Shown here: one piece after another, positions 9,810-19,494 of the stretch
Position numbering within the stretch: position 1 is the first letter of the stretch
How the letters are laid out: the number at the start of each line of letters is the position of its first letter
DNA from: Amphimedon queenslandica
Lineage: Eukaryota > Porifera > Demospongiae > Haplosclerida > Niphatidae
Assembly: GCF_000090795.2 (NCBI RefSeq)
Contig: NW_003546315.1
Coordinates: forward strand, 210,412 to 235,896
Length of the DNA: 25,485 nucleotides
Reading direction: 5' to 3'
Notes under the pieces: model-generated
What the model was told of the DNA's origin: nothing
Database searches by the model: none
Seen by the model: only the letters and a program-made list of their open reading frames with translations
Translations under genes and position numbers: made by a program

Positions 9810-10172
9810 CCAATAATTGATTTCTCCCACGTGTGATGTTGTACATATATATATATATTTGTATGTCCACACTTACATTTCTTCTATGCATGTTGTATTG
9901 GAGAAATAACAAATTCATAAGCCTTAGCAACCACCCGCCAATGCTCCTTTACGTAGCGGGTGTGGTCACGGCAAACAAATGCCGGCTTAAACATGGGACA
10001 AAGTGAAGAGCTTTCTAACAGCAAGACAACATAGAGATACTGTCTAAACACTTCTCTAGAAGCATTAGAAGGTAGAGAGAGCCTCTATAAGTCTTAATAA
10101 AATCCAGTTATTCTTGCAAGGTGGTGAAATCAATTATAGGAATATTTTTAACACTGTTACGCTTGTTACATT
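9781..10172 (+). repeat. Left terminal inverted repeat of the 8.5 kb element
   Basis: This arm matches the reverse complement of 17858-18237. Shared blocks in order are the tip hairpin, an (AT)n run, TTTGTATGTCCACACTTACATTTCT, TGTTGTATTGGAGAAATAACAA, GGGTGTGGTCACGGCA, ACATGGGACAAAGT, ATACTGTCTAAA, CTATAAGTCTTAATAA, TTGCAAGGTGGTGAAATCAAT and CTGTTACGC. The part around ACATGGGACAAAGT could encode the first residues of the element's main protein, but neither arm keeps a clean frame there. Confidence 0.85.
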
Positions 10173-10589
10173 GCAGTCAATGGCAAAAGTCAGCCTTATA
10201 CCTTGTTTGACATTACCTTCAGCTACACCTCCTGGCGATATGTAAAGTGGCTCATATCTCTGTAAACAATTTCTTTCAGACAATAAGATATGTACATTTA
10301 ATTTTCATGGTCATATCATCATAATAGGCCAATTGAAAATACCCCAGAAAATTATATTAATTACCCTTTAGTTGTCATTTTTCAAGTTAAATAGACCACC
10401 TTGCATTGCAGCAGAACATGACATTTCTTGTCGCAAGTATCTTTAAAAAATTGTAAAATTTATCAAGGTGGATGTACCATGCCACATTAAACAAAACTTT
10501 CATTGAGCAAAGAATACTTTCAGCAATCATATGTGTAGGCTTTCAATGTTAAAAAAATATTTATTACTTGTGTATATTTAAAAAACAGG
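10173..10589. other. Non-coding stretch between left TIR and DUF6589 exon
   Basis: No domain or long frame is seen. Upstream exons or the 5' region of the DUF6589 gene may have been here, but decay hides them. Confidence 0.3.
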
Positions 10590-11760
10590 TACCATTAAGA
10601 GTTGTGCTAAAAAATGAAATCTCACAGGAGGACAACACTAGCATAATGTTGCATCTTCAGCTATATGTACCAGTTAAGTCTATTAAAATTCATGTGATGG
10701 ATTTCAGACATGACAAAGTATATCAAGTGTCACTTGATAGTTTTCATCACATATTGATCATAGACAAGCTCAGTGTTGCAAGAGCAGTTGGAGCAAAGAA
10801 GAAAAGTAATGAACACAGAGGACTAGAGAGATTGAAAGGTTAATCTCAGTTGTGGAGGACTGGCATTCCAGAGTCATTCTATTAAATGTATGTTACGTTT
10901 AAAATTATTTAAATTTTATTCAAATTAGGCTTATAATAGGTTTTGTACAGAAGTTCTTCTGGAATAGACAATGCTTCCTTGTACCAGCTCAAGAATCCTC
11001 TTATGAGAGGAAAAGTCACCACGGAAATTAAATCAAATCCAACAGCATGTGATGAGTTCTTTGTAGTCATGCTGGAGTCAAACATGATTGCCGCTGCTTA
11101 AAAAGAGTTTTACTTCAATTCCCTAGAAAATACGCCACCATCATTAAGTTTGTTTAGTAATGAATTATTTCAGAAGGAACATGCACTAGCAGAAGAGAAG
11201 TACTTGTTAAAGCATCAGATGCCATTTGGGAAGGAGGTGATTAGTGTACACTTACGAGCTGAAAATTAATGCATATTTTTAAGGCAGAACAAATTTGCCA
11301 TTCAAGCAGCAACTAATTTATTTCAGTATTACTACCTCCTAAGCGACAAATTGAAATTGCCGTTACTATGGTGCAGAGCAATTAATGTTTCAGGAATGAT
11401 TGGAATATCGAATTACACGTGGAACATTTCAACAGGGATTTTAAGGAAGCTTTATGTCACCTATCATTTAATGTTAATGACAGATCAATTTTGTAAGTTG
11501 GAAAAGCTTTACGTAAAATCAGCAAACTCAAAGAATATTATGACAATTTTTCTGAAATTCCTGTAGAAAATGTCTATCATACACCTCGTTCTGTGCAAAA
11601 CGATATGACAAAGTTCATAGCACAATTAAACATGATTGGCACATTTAATTAAGTATTACAAAGAAAGAACTCTCAATTCAAAATTTTTGATGTCAATGAT
11701 GCATCTGTGCTACAATTTTAATGTGTTGACTATTGGCTAAGGGACCTTCTTAAGAGAATT
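10590..11760 (+). pseudogene. DUF6589-type protein, probable transposase, decayed
   Basis: After a plausible splice acceptor (AAAAAACAG, ends 10589) the frame carries ISQEDNTSIMLHLQ, then IIDKLSVARAVGAKK and EHRGLERLKG (~10760-10840). In a shifted frame VVEDWHSRVIL follows. These match the conserved DUF6589 series GDQLxxxRA...RLxGL...EDWH. Next come IDNASLYQLKNPLMRGKV and CDEFFVVML (~10960-11080), then LWCRAINVSG (~11370). Near the end the shifted frame gives ELHVEHFNRDFKEAL and VYHTPRSVQNDM (~11410-11610). I infer that the Asp of the first motif and the Glu of VEHFNRD are candidate catalytic residues of a DDE-type enzyme. At least five stops or frameshifts are visible. DUF6589 is known as a transposon-associated domain; its exact activity is inferred. 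Confidence 0.75.
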
Positions 11761-12599
11761 ACTCTTGAATGATCACAGGTCTGTATTTTATGCATGCATT
11801 AAAAATTAATCTTATTCAAAATAATTACTATTCAATTATAGTGCAAAATAACAATAAACTTAAGCACGTATCCAAAAAATACATATTAATCGTTACTGAA
11901 TTGACACTATATATATTCACATACTACCATACATACACCTCAACAAGTACAACCATTTACAGTTGTGTGTCAAAGTAATATCCAAAGTGCTTTAATAGAG
12001 TCTCTGAAAGCTATAATTATTCTTGCAATATTCAGCAACATCAGGTTCCGTGGAATTTTAGGATTTATCTCTCTTGAAATTGGATAATGTTGCTAACACT
12101 CCATTTTGTCCATCTCATCCTATTTCTTGTATATACATTTCACAGTCTGTGGGGTGACCCCAGTGAAAGATTCTTCAATGTTTTATTTAATCCAATCCAT
12201 ACCAAATGTCACAAAAGCATTAACTAGGCAGAATTTGCTATTATTACTAGCAAATTCCTTTAAGATCTCAGACTTCACCTTTTCTGAATTGTCAGCAGTA
12301 AACATTTCTAACTTCAACGTTATGATCAATGAGTAACATACAGGATCAATCATCTCTCTTCTGAGAACACTATTGAAGTAAATGTTAAAGTCACTGCAGT
12401 CATTGTATTACAAACAATAATTACCTTTTTTATTTCACAACACGTCATTTTCAATTCTTTTAATAAAAACAGAAGAAAATTGTCCATGCAAGAAATAAAG
12501 CTGGTTTCACTAAAGAACTTCCTGATAATATATTGAAATAATGCAAACTGTAGCTGACATGCATATAAATGTACTTAATAAACATTAGAGCAATAAGGA
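11761..12599. other. AT-rich stretch without recognised coding signal
   Basis: Two short open frames (11769-11978 and 12106-12336) have no family resemblance I can name and low-complexity composition. The stretch separates the DUF6589 and helicase relics and may hold the lost start of the helicase gene. Confidence 0.3.
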
Positions 12600-14060
12600 G
12601 CAATGTTTCATGTAAATCAAAAAAGAATTTTTGATAAAATTAAGAGTCACCTTATAAGTGAAAATGAACAAAAAGACTTGCTAGAGAATGAGTCTTTAAT
12701 ACTACTTAGATTGGATAATATTAAACCACACGAATGTTTATTAGTGGTGTAGGTGGAACTGGTAAATTATTTTTGATACAAGCAATAAAGTGCCTAGTGG
12801 ATGGCAAAAGGGATCCAAAACTTAGTGAAATTATGTGTGCTATAGTAGCACCAACAGGTATAGTTACATTTAATGTAGACAGATTAACAATACATTCATT
12901 ATATCAGCTACCAATAGAGCTTGAGGAAAAACAGCTCAATATTGGGCTTTGAATAACGAAGCTCAGAAAAGAAAAAAAATTGACATTTAAAAATTTTTAA
13001 ATCACAGATGAGGTAGGTACGGTATCTAATCTAAATGTAACATACTTACACATGTGCTTAGAAAATATGTTTGGAACTGATGAATGGTTTGGATCCAAAA
13101 ATATTTTATTTGTACTTGACAAGTTACAATTGTCACCAGTTAATGGTAGGCCTGTATTTAATAAATTTTAGAAGAACTAGTAAAAACTAAACTTAAAGTA
13201 GCAAAAGCAGTTAACATATGAAAAGAAACAATAGAATATGATGGACTAACAATCAATGAGAGATAAAATGAGACAAAACTTTCTTTAAAATGCTTGATTC
13301 CGTTACGCATGGCTTTCTGAATGATAAAACTATTGATATGCTTAAAAGTAGGGTATTTAATTTTGCAATACAAGACCAATAAAAGGAATTAGAAAGTGCA
13401 GGAACAACTCCAACATGACTATTATTTAAGGTAGACACTTGCAAAAAAATCAATGAATTATGTTAGAAAGTCTAGAAACAGGGAAATTTGAAATAACATG
13501 GGTTGATAAAGTTGATGAAAGTGGTATCACAGCAAACTTTGACAAAAACAAGAAAAAAATTAAAGAAACTAAAACATCAACCAAGTAAAACAGAAACTGT
13601 ATTGTCTTTAGCACTAAGTTGCAAAGTAATGCTGAGACGTAATATTGATGTGATTGTAGGATTAGTCAATGTTGCCATTGGTACAATAATAGGTATTTAT
13701 GCTACACTTTTTATCAATTAAATATGATTATTGATGTACCTTGTCTCATTGAAAGGGTTAAATCGAGAGTTACGCCATCTAAAATTTGTATTCACACATT
13801 AAACAATTTCCCTAATACTTTCTCATGCCATTACTATACATAAATGTCATGGCCCCTCACTAGATACAGCTATTATTGATTTATCAACTGATGTTTTTGG
13901 GGATGGTATGTCATATGTTATATTGCCTCATGTAATATGATAAAGTTAATACATTGATGATCATTTAATCCTCTCTCTGTTTAAGATAGTAATTTGTGCA
14001 TTGATGAAATTAACCGCTTCAGAAGTAAATTTGCCACAAATCAAGAAAAGTAAAGTGAAG
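12600..14060 (+). pseudogene. PIF1-like superfamily 1 helicase, decayed
   Basis: A lead-in reads NQKRIFDKIKSHLISENE. After a frameshift near 12730, ISGVGGTGKLFLIQAI is the Walker A motif, with Leu replacing the usual Ser/Thr. APTGIVTFNV and TIHSLYQLP are motif Ia. ITDEVGTVSN stands for the DEISMVS Walker B motif. Then come GTDEWFGSKNILFV and QLSPVNGRPVF. Downstream are VDKVDESG, MLRRNIDVIVGLVNVAIGTI, and at ~13838-13900 IHKCHGPSLDTAIIDLSTDVFGDGMSYV, which I recognise as the end of the motor; the final helix ends in NLPQIKK (~14045). PIF1 helicases unwind DNA 5' to 3' using ATP. Many stops and the altered Walker A show it is dead. Similar helicases fused to OTU domains occur in cnidarian and sponge transposons. 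Confidence 0.85.
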
Positions 14061-14660
14061 ATTAAAGTGACTGGTGTAATTCATGATGGCAAACCTTGTA
14101 GTAAGAATGTCAAGGTGTCTGTAAGTCATGTACAAAGAACTGTACTGCTAGTAGCAATAAACTTAAGTGTCTATTTACAAAAGTCTATTTGCCCTAAAAA
14201 GGATGATAATGCATTAAATAAGCCTTGCCCGAGGAAAGTTGATATAGACAGTCGTACTGACTATACTACCTTGCCCACAAACGGATGATAAATGAATTCT
14301 TCTAATAATTTAAAAGACAGAAAATTCAAATTTAATGTCAAAGATGATAATCATTGTAGTTGTCTGATTGTATTTATAAAACTGTTAAGCATAAAATGTA
14401 AATCAGAAGATGTTAAACAAAGTGTGTTGAAAAAAATTACGATTGTAGTAGTAGTCTCATTGCATCATTGAAACTATCAAGCATTAAATTAAAGACAAGT
14501 AAACCGAAAAATGATGATGTCATCTATACTAACAAATAAAGAGCCTCCCAATTTAGGAAGAGACATAAGGAATATGTTTATTTCCCTAGTAATGAAGAAT
14601 TGCAAAGACAGTAGTGAGATTTTAAGTGTCAAATTTGTCAAAGCTCCTACACTCTTGGTA
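14001..14660 (+). pseudogene. Lys-rich linker region downstream of the helicase
   Basis: The frame 14001-14288 continues the helicase C-terminus into a Lys-rich, low-complexity linker (KKSKVKIKVTGVIHDGKPC, then CPKKDDNALNKPCPRK). A second short frame begins at 14511. Composition and collinearity suggest an interdomain linker between the helicase and the OTU domain, rather than separate genes. A CQIC pair near 14625 is too degraded to call a zinc finger. Confidence 0.4.
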
Positions 14661-14845
14661 GTCCAACAACACCATTGTCAGAAGAAACAGTTCCTATTGG
14701 TACTCATGATGACCATAATGATGGGAACTGTTCATTGCATGCCCTTTCATGTCATTGTTATTACTCAGAATTACGAATTACGTAAAGCAATAATTGTTAC
14801 TGACATGCCAACTTTGAAACAGAATTGTTTGATACTACAGTAAAT
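14660..14845 (+). pseudogene. OTU-like cysteine protease domain fragment
   Basis: NDGNCSLHALSCH at about 14715-14752 matches the active-site signature DGNCxFxALS of OTU-family cysteine proteases, including the catalytic Cys. After a one-base shift ELRKAIIVTDM follows at about 14774-14806, as in the next helix of the OTU fold. OTU proteases remove ubiquitin and are carried by several transposon groups, including ones where they follow a PIF1-like helicase. The fragment stops soon after, so the catalytic His part is missing or unrecognisable. Confidence 0.65.
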
Positions 14846-14910
14846 ACAACAAGATATTTAAACATAAATGATTACATAAGTAAGTCCAAAATGTATAGAA
14901 ATTGTGTTGG

Positions 14911-15635
14911 GCACTGACCATAGATATTAGAGTACACAGGGATTGGAAACGGGGGTGTAGGCTGGTTGATGTTGCTATTGGTTACCGGCCCAATACCTGG
15001 TTGATTTCCATTAGTGAAGCTGTACTGCAAGGACTTCGAAGGATATTTATGGAGATCCAAGAGGACGCTTATGATATACCTACCGTTCGATATAGAAAGT
15101 GTTGGACTACCTGCAGCAAGGTTTTTACTTCTACAACGTTATTTTGCAACGAGTTATAGGTACAAAAAAATTTTTTCATTTTTTGCCCATTTTCTGCAGT
15201 AACAAACTCATGCTTCATGGATTCTAACCTTAACTAGTATCATTCGATATGCAAATGGAAACTCTTTCATATGATTATAAAGATATTGCATTTTACTCTA
15301 GCTTGTTTTCAAAAAAGGGATTATAATGACAAAAAATACATTTTATGGTTTTAAAAGTGCCATAACATTAACATGGTAAAATTTTCTATACAATAGAAAA
15401 CAGAATTATAAAGAGGAAACATTAGGCTTCTTGATGCATTAATTTCACTTGCATAGGAACACTTGTTTGTGAGATATTGCTCCTAAAAGAAAGAAAATCA
15501 AGGGTAAATTGTGACAAAAAATTTCAACGAGCCTCTGTCAGCCTAGCAGCAATTGAAATGAATGGAGGTTGGGCTACGCCCACGCTTCCGTTTCCAATCC
15601 CTTTCATTTACTCTAATATCTATGCACTGACTCAG
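14911..15635. mobile_element. ~725 bp foldback/MITE-like insertion
   Basis: The left arm 14911-14972 and right arm 15565-15635 are inverted copies. Both contain ATAGATATTAGAGTA and GGGATTGGAAACGG, each beginning with a CACTGA/CAGTG-like tip. Arms of about 60 bp flank ~590 bp that have no recognised domain. The frame at 14902-15159 overlaps the left arm and has no resemblance I can name. A target-site duplication is not evident. Confidence 0.6.
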
Positions 15636-16697
15636 AGATAATTACACTAACAGCAATGTTAGGTATAGCCACTAATTCCTATTCATTACCTCCCACTTTT
15701 GTTGGCTGCGCAAGATATGGTACCCAGGAGTTATATGGCATTTCCTGTGATACTAATACACCTGCTTTGTATATTTGTAGCCATCATTTCCAACAAGTTA
15801 AGTCTATTAATATTTTTGCAGCATTCATTATTAATGGAAAGTGGGTATTGTAACTACTATTTGTTATTTAATGTGACTTGTGTTTCAGTACATCTGCATT
15901 GTGAAGGATGTGTGTGTGAAAACCATTGGTAGATACATCCATCCAGTATTGCTCAGTATGAAGTTCATCTAACTGCATTCAGGAAGTGAGATACATCGAT
16001 GTACGTGTATAATAGTGAATATTGATTGCTTGTTGCTATTATGGACAGGGATAGGATGTGAAAGGGGGTTACTGTTTATTTGAGATTAGCATGGATTCAC
16101 ATTTGTGTGACTATCATTGATGTAGGACAGAGGGTTCGAAAGGGAGAAAGCTGTCGTTATCAGATCCCCATCTTGTTTGTGGCATGTAGTACATGTTTAT
16201 TACAAGACTCAGGTGCTATTAGATCGAGGGTACAGCTCACAAATTTTGGAGGACAACAGAAATTTTCGAGTAACAATAAAAGTCACTATACATGTAGTGT
16301 CAGTCAAGCAGTGATTTGGTACCTATGCTGCCATCAATACTGTGACCAGTACATATATTGTTAATTATTGCAAGCTGATGTTTTGCATAATGCAGACGGT
16401 GTGCATTATTAAGTTAATACTAGCTGGCTGATTTTGCTCATTTGAATGATACTGCCATCAATACTCTATGCATCTTAAATGCTTGCTACCTGATATTACA
16501 CATCTGTTGATGATTGTTGTAATAATATGTGCCTGTTTACATTAACAACAAAATAATTGTTTGCACATTGAAATTACTTTTGTAAATGATGTTATTTAAT
16601 ATTAAGGTGGTCATTTTAAGATTTGTACTTGTATACATCTTGAGAAGCTGGCCGCCACAACAATGCAGGAATTTTGTCTTACTGTTCCTTTCCTCAG
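15636..16697 (+). other. Stretch without clear genes, possible start of the Harbinger relic
   Basis: Short open frames at 15656-15853 and 16080-16364 have no definite match. TIIDVGQR near 16108-16131 could be the remnant of the first catalytic-Asp motif of a PIF/Harbinger transposase (usual form YVDVGxxG), since later motifs of that family follow downstream. This is a weak reading. Confidence 0.3.
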
Positions 16698-17330
16698 GCA
16701 TTAGAGGCAAATGCACTGTTTATCCCAAATCCATCTCCACTACCAACCAATATCATTAGGCATCTTTCTGAAGGAGATGAAGCCTTCTTAAAGTCTTACA
16801 CTTTACGCCCTTTTCCTAGACATTATTTAGCCGACGAAGTACTTTGTATCTAGAAATAGTAAAATTTTATGAAAAACTTAATACTGCACGTGTGAATTGT
16901 GCTAAAAATTGTTTTGTCATAAAATACCACAATACTAGTATACACGCATTTTATTTCTTTCATGTGCAAGACTAGCCTAATTTTAATTACAGGCTCAGTA
17001 GAACCCAATGGATCAATCAGGACACTTGAAATCTTGGCTGCAAGGTGGCAGGTATTCAGAAATGCCCACTAAACGGAGCATAAGTGTTTATTGAAGCAGC
17101 AATTGCGCTTCATAATTTTCTTTAAACTATTAATTTAGTCCAACTGGATTTGTAGATGCTGAAGTTAGATAAAAAACTTATTTCAGAGATTTCTGAAGTT
17201 AAAAGTAAGAAGTATACTAAAACTGCTGGTGATATAAAAAATTGTGTTAGGATTATTTTAATAGCGCTACAGGGGAAGTGCACTTAGCAATATGCCCATG
17301 TTTAAATAATAGAAATGATAATGGTATCAC
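16698..17330 (+). pseudogene. PIF/Harbinger (DDE_Tnp_4) transposase relic, C-terminal half
   Basis: After a splice-acceptor-like TCCTCAG, 16698-16853 reads ALEANALFIPNPSPLP and then EGDEAFLKSYTLRPFP. The Asp in GDEAF is the second catalytic acid of this family. At about 16978-17010 FNYRLSRTQ follows, then in shifted frames TLEILAARWQVFRNA and FIEAAIALHNFL, with SPTGFVDAEVR near 17140-17170. The last recognisable block is the tail near 17230-17290. These are the standard consecutive blocks (NYRLSRARR, FGILAARWRVF, LHNFL, PTGFVD) of Harbinger transposases. The family cuts and pastes DNA with a DDE active site, helped by a Myb-like partner, which is not seen here. The gene is split by stops and frameshifts and has no visible ends of its own. 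Confidence 0.75.
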
Positions 17331-17857
17331 TGCATCTTACAACAATTAACTTTTACAGTATGTATATGATAATTTTTAAGAATTAAAGTATATAATATTC
17401 AAAAGTTACAATTATTGAACAAATTGTCATCTTTGTTGTTATAATAATTAATGGGATATGTTGAGAAAATTGATTTGGTATCTGTGGAGCTGGACATTGA
17501 ATTAAGTGTGTTTAATCTGGAGTTTAGCCCTAACCTTTTGCCTTAAATTGAGTCACTGCAGATTCTCTGACATTAATTTTGCTACCTAAAATTCTCCTTT
17601 GCATCATTTACTATGTACTGAGACTTTTCACCAATAGTTCATCTATTTTATTAGTTCAAACCCTCTTCTTACACAATGCTGTTGCTCCAGCAGATGTATT
17701 AGCCATTACTCTATATGATTGCTTAGTAATGACCAATGATAAAGTAGATGTGGAACGTGATGTGACCACAACAGCCAGAGTTTTTGTCACTACCAAAACA
17801 AACTGTCTAAATATCAATTTGATTGTAATATTTTCCATCTGTTATCCAAAATTAACT
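17331..17857. other. Stretch without recognised features
   Basis: The open frame 17579-17872 on plus has a hydrophobic start but no resemblance I know, and it overlaps the start of the right TIR. I do not consider it a gene. Confidence 0.4.
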
Positions 17858-18153
17858 AGCGTAACAGGGTAAAATGTATTCCCATCATTGATTTCACCAC
17901 CTTGCAAGTACAACTTGGTCATTATTAAGACTTATAGAAGTTCTCTCTACCTTATAGTGCTTCAGAGAATTCTTTAGACAGTATTTCTATGCTCTCTGCC
18001 GTTAAAAGGCTCTTATAACTTTGTCCCATGTGTATGCCGCCATTTTGTGTGCCGTGACCACACCCACTCACATACAGGAGCGTGGGCGGATGATTGCTAA
18101 AGCTTGTTATTTCTCCAATACAACATGTATAGGAGAAATGTAAGTGTGGACAT

Positions 18154-18184
<31 letters not shown>

Positions 18185-18237
18185 GCACAATGGTGAATTC
18201 AATTATAGCAATGATCTGGGGGCTTCGCCCAAGGTCG
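17858..18237 (-). repeat. Right terminal inverted repeat of the 8.5 kb element
   Basis: Inverted partner of 9781-10172, with the same ordered blocks. It differs by many substitutions and small indels and has a longer (TA)n run (about 18158-18183). Confidence 0.85.
18158..18183. repeat. (TA)n microsatellite inside the right TIR
   Basis: About 13 TA dinucleotides. The left arm has a shorter (AT)n run at the matching place (about 9845-9860). Confidence 0.95.
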
Positions 18238-18239
18238 TT
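18210..18239. repeat. GC-rich tip hairpin, right end
   Basis: AATGATCTGGGGGC, then a TT loop, then CGCCCAAGGTCGTT. It has the same left-to-right orientation as the hairpin at 9779-9809, although the rest of the two arms is inverted. Confidence 0.8.
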
Positions 18240-18241
18240 AA

Positions 18242-19494
18242 AAGTTTTAAACCTTTATTAGGTGTGTGCACTATATCATCTTCAATAGTTACATTATGTG
18301 ACTTGAGTAATGCTTTCAGTAATACATTACTAGATTGTCAAAATGATAAAAATTTGTGATTACCCTGCCTCATACACAAATCTAGCACAAACTAATGGGA
18401 AAACTTAGTTTTGTCTTTACCCAATTGAAACAACACTACTTGAATTACTGGTAGCCATTGATTGTACTACTATAAAAATGCTGCTGCTTACATTTGATGC
18501 CCCACTGGTTGTAAACTAAAAGTCATGGATCTAATTAACGGCCAATATAAAACATAAACAGGCCTTTCACACCTTTCTTTTTTAATGTTTTCTATACACC
18601 TGCTTAATGAACTTATCATGCTGTATTTTTCATTTTTATAACAATCTTTTTTAGTGAAGCACTTCCCAACCTAATGTACAGTTAATTATTAATGTTTTAG
18701 CTTCGTTAACACTCAGAGTTTCAGGCATTCTGTTTCAGTCTTAGATCTCTATAAAAACTAGGCTATTTGCCATAAGCATGGAGATACATCCTCAGCTTAA
18801 ACTAGCCCTTCCTACATGTTTCACGTTCACTGGAAATGATGTCACACTAAAAAGGACATGGCTGGGTAGGTCTAAACTGAAATGTTAATGCTGTAACTGA
18901 ATTTTGGTCCGTTTGGTTGTTTTGATCCTTAAGCTATGCTTGCATGAAAGATGTATGTTTACAAAATGACGTATGACAGACAAAACGCTCTGTTGGACAA
19001 AACACTGTGGTAATGTGGTATTGTAAATTGAGATTTTTTCTTAACCAACTAATATAAATTTGGTTTGGCAGGTGATTTTGTGACAATAATTGGTATCTAC
19101 ATTCCCAGCAAGCAGATCATTTTTCTGTTACATTTAATAACAAAGTTGTGGTCAGTGCCATCAAGTATATACATTGTACTAGAAGAATCCTTTAATAACT
19201 CAAAGTATTGAAAACTCTTTTCATATGTCACTGCTTCTGCAATGGAACAAACAAGCAATATGAAGCAAGATAAAAACAGTAATGGTTGTTTTAGTAAGCA
19301 AATGCAACCATTTAAACATATTTTTTGACCATTATATTATTTGCTACAATATTTCATGCCACTTCTTAATGCGTAGTGCCTAATCAATTATTTGTGCAAT
19401 GAATTATTTTGCCACAACTAATCTCTGAAAGGCATCAATCCACTTCTGACCCTATTGGATTGTCACTGGTTAGAGAAACAAATCTGACAGCTGC
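18242..19494. other. Unannotated AT-rich spacer
   Basis: No long open frame, repeat or RNA gene is seen. It could be original host sequence or a heavily decayed element. Confidence 0.5.

Larger units (their letters stand above)
9781..18237. mobile_element. ~8.5 kb TIR element with DUF6589 protein, PIF1-like helicase and OTU domain
   Basis: The element is bounded by inverted arms 9781-10172 and 17858-18237. TTAA is present directly outside both ends (9777-9780 and 18238-18241), as expected for a TTAA target-site duplication. All recognised genes read on plus: DUF6589-type protein, PIF1-like helicase, then an OTU-like domain. A small foldback insert and a PIF/Harbinger relic lie further right. 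Every gene has stops and frameshifts and the arms are considerably diverged, so the copy is old. TTAA duplications are typical of piggyBac and Kolobok, but no transposase of those types is seen. Helicase-carrying lineages are known in the Academ superfamily. The class is left open. Confidence 0.7.

Noticed and set aside
9781..18237. Helitron interpretation of the PIF1-like helicase
   Set aside because: No Rep (HUH) motif was found, the segment has long inverted repeats, and the flanks are TTAA where Helitrons insert into AT/TT without TIRs. The helicase-OTU gene alone could still derive from a Helitron-like source.
9781..18237. Polinton/Maverick interpretation (long TIRs, large size)
   Set aside because: No DNA polymerase B, packaging ATPase, capsid, adenovirus-type protease or retroviral-type integrase was seen, and TTAA is not the 6 bp duplication of Polintons.
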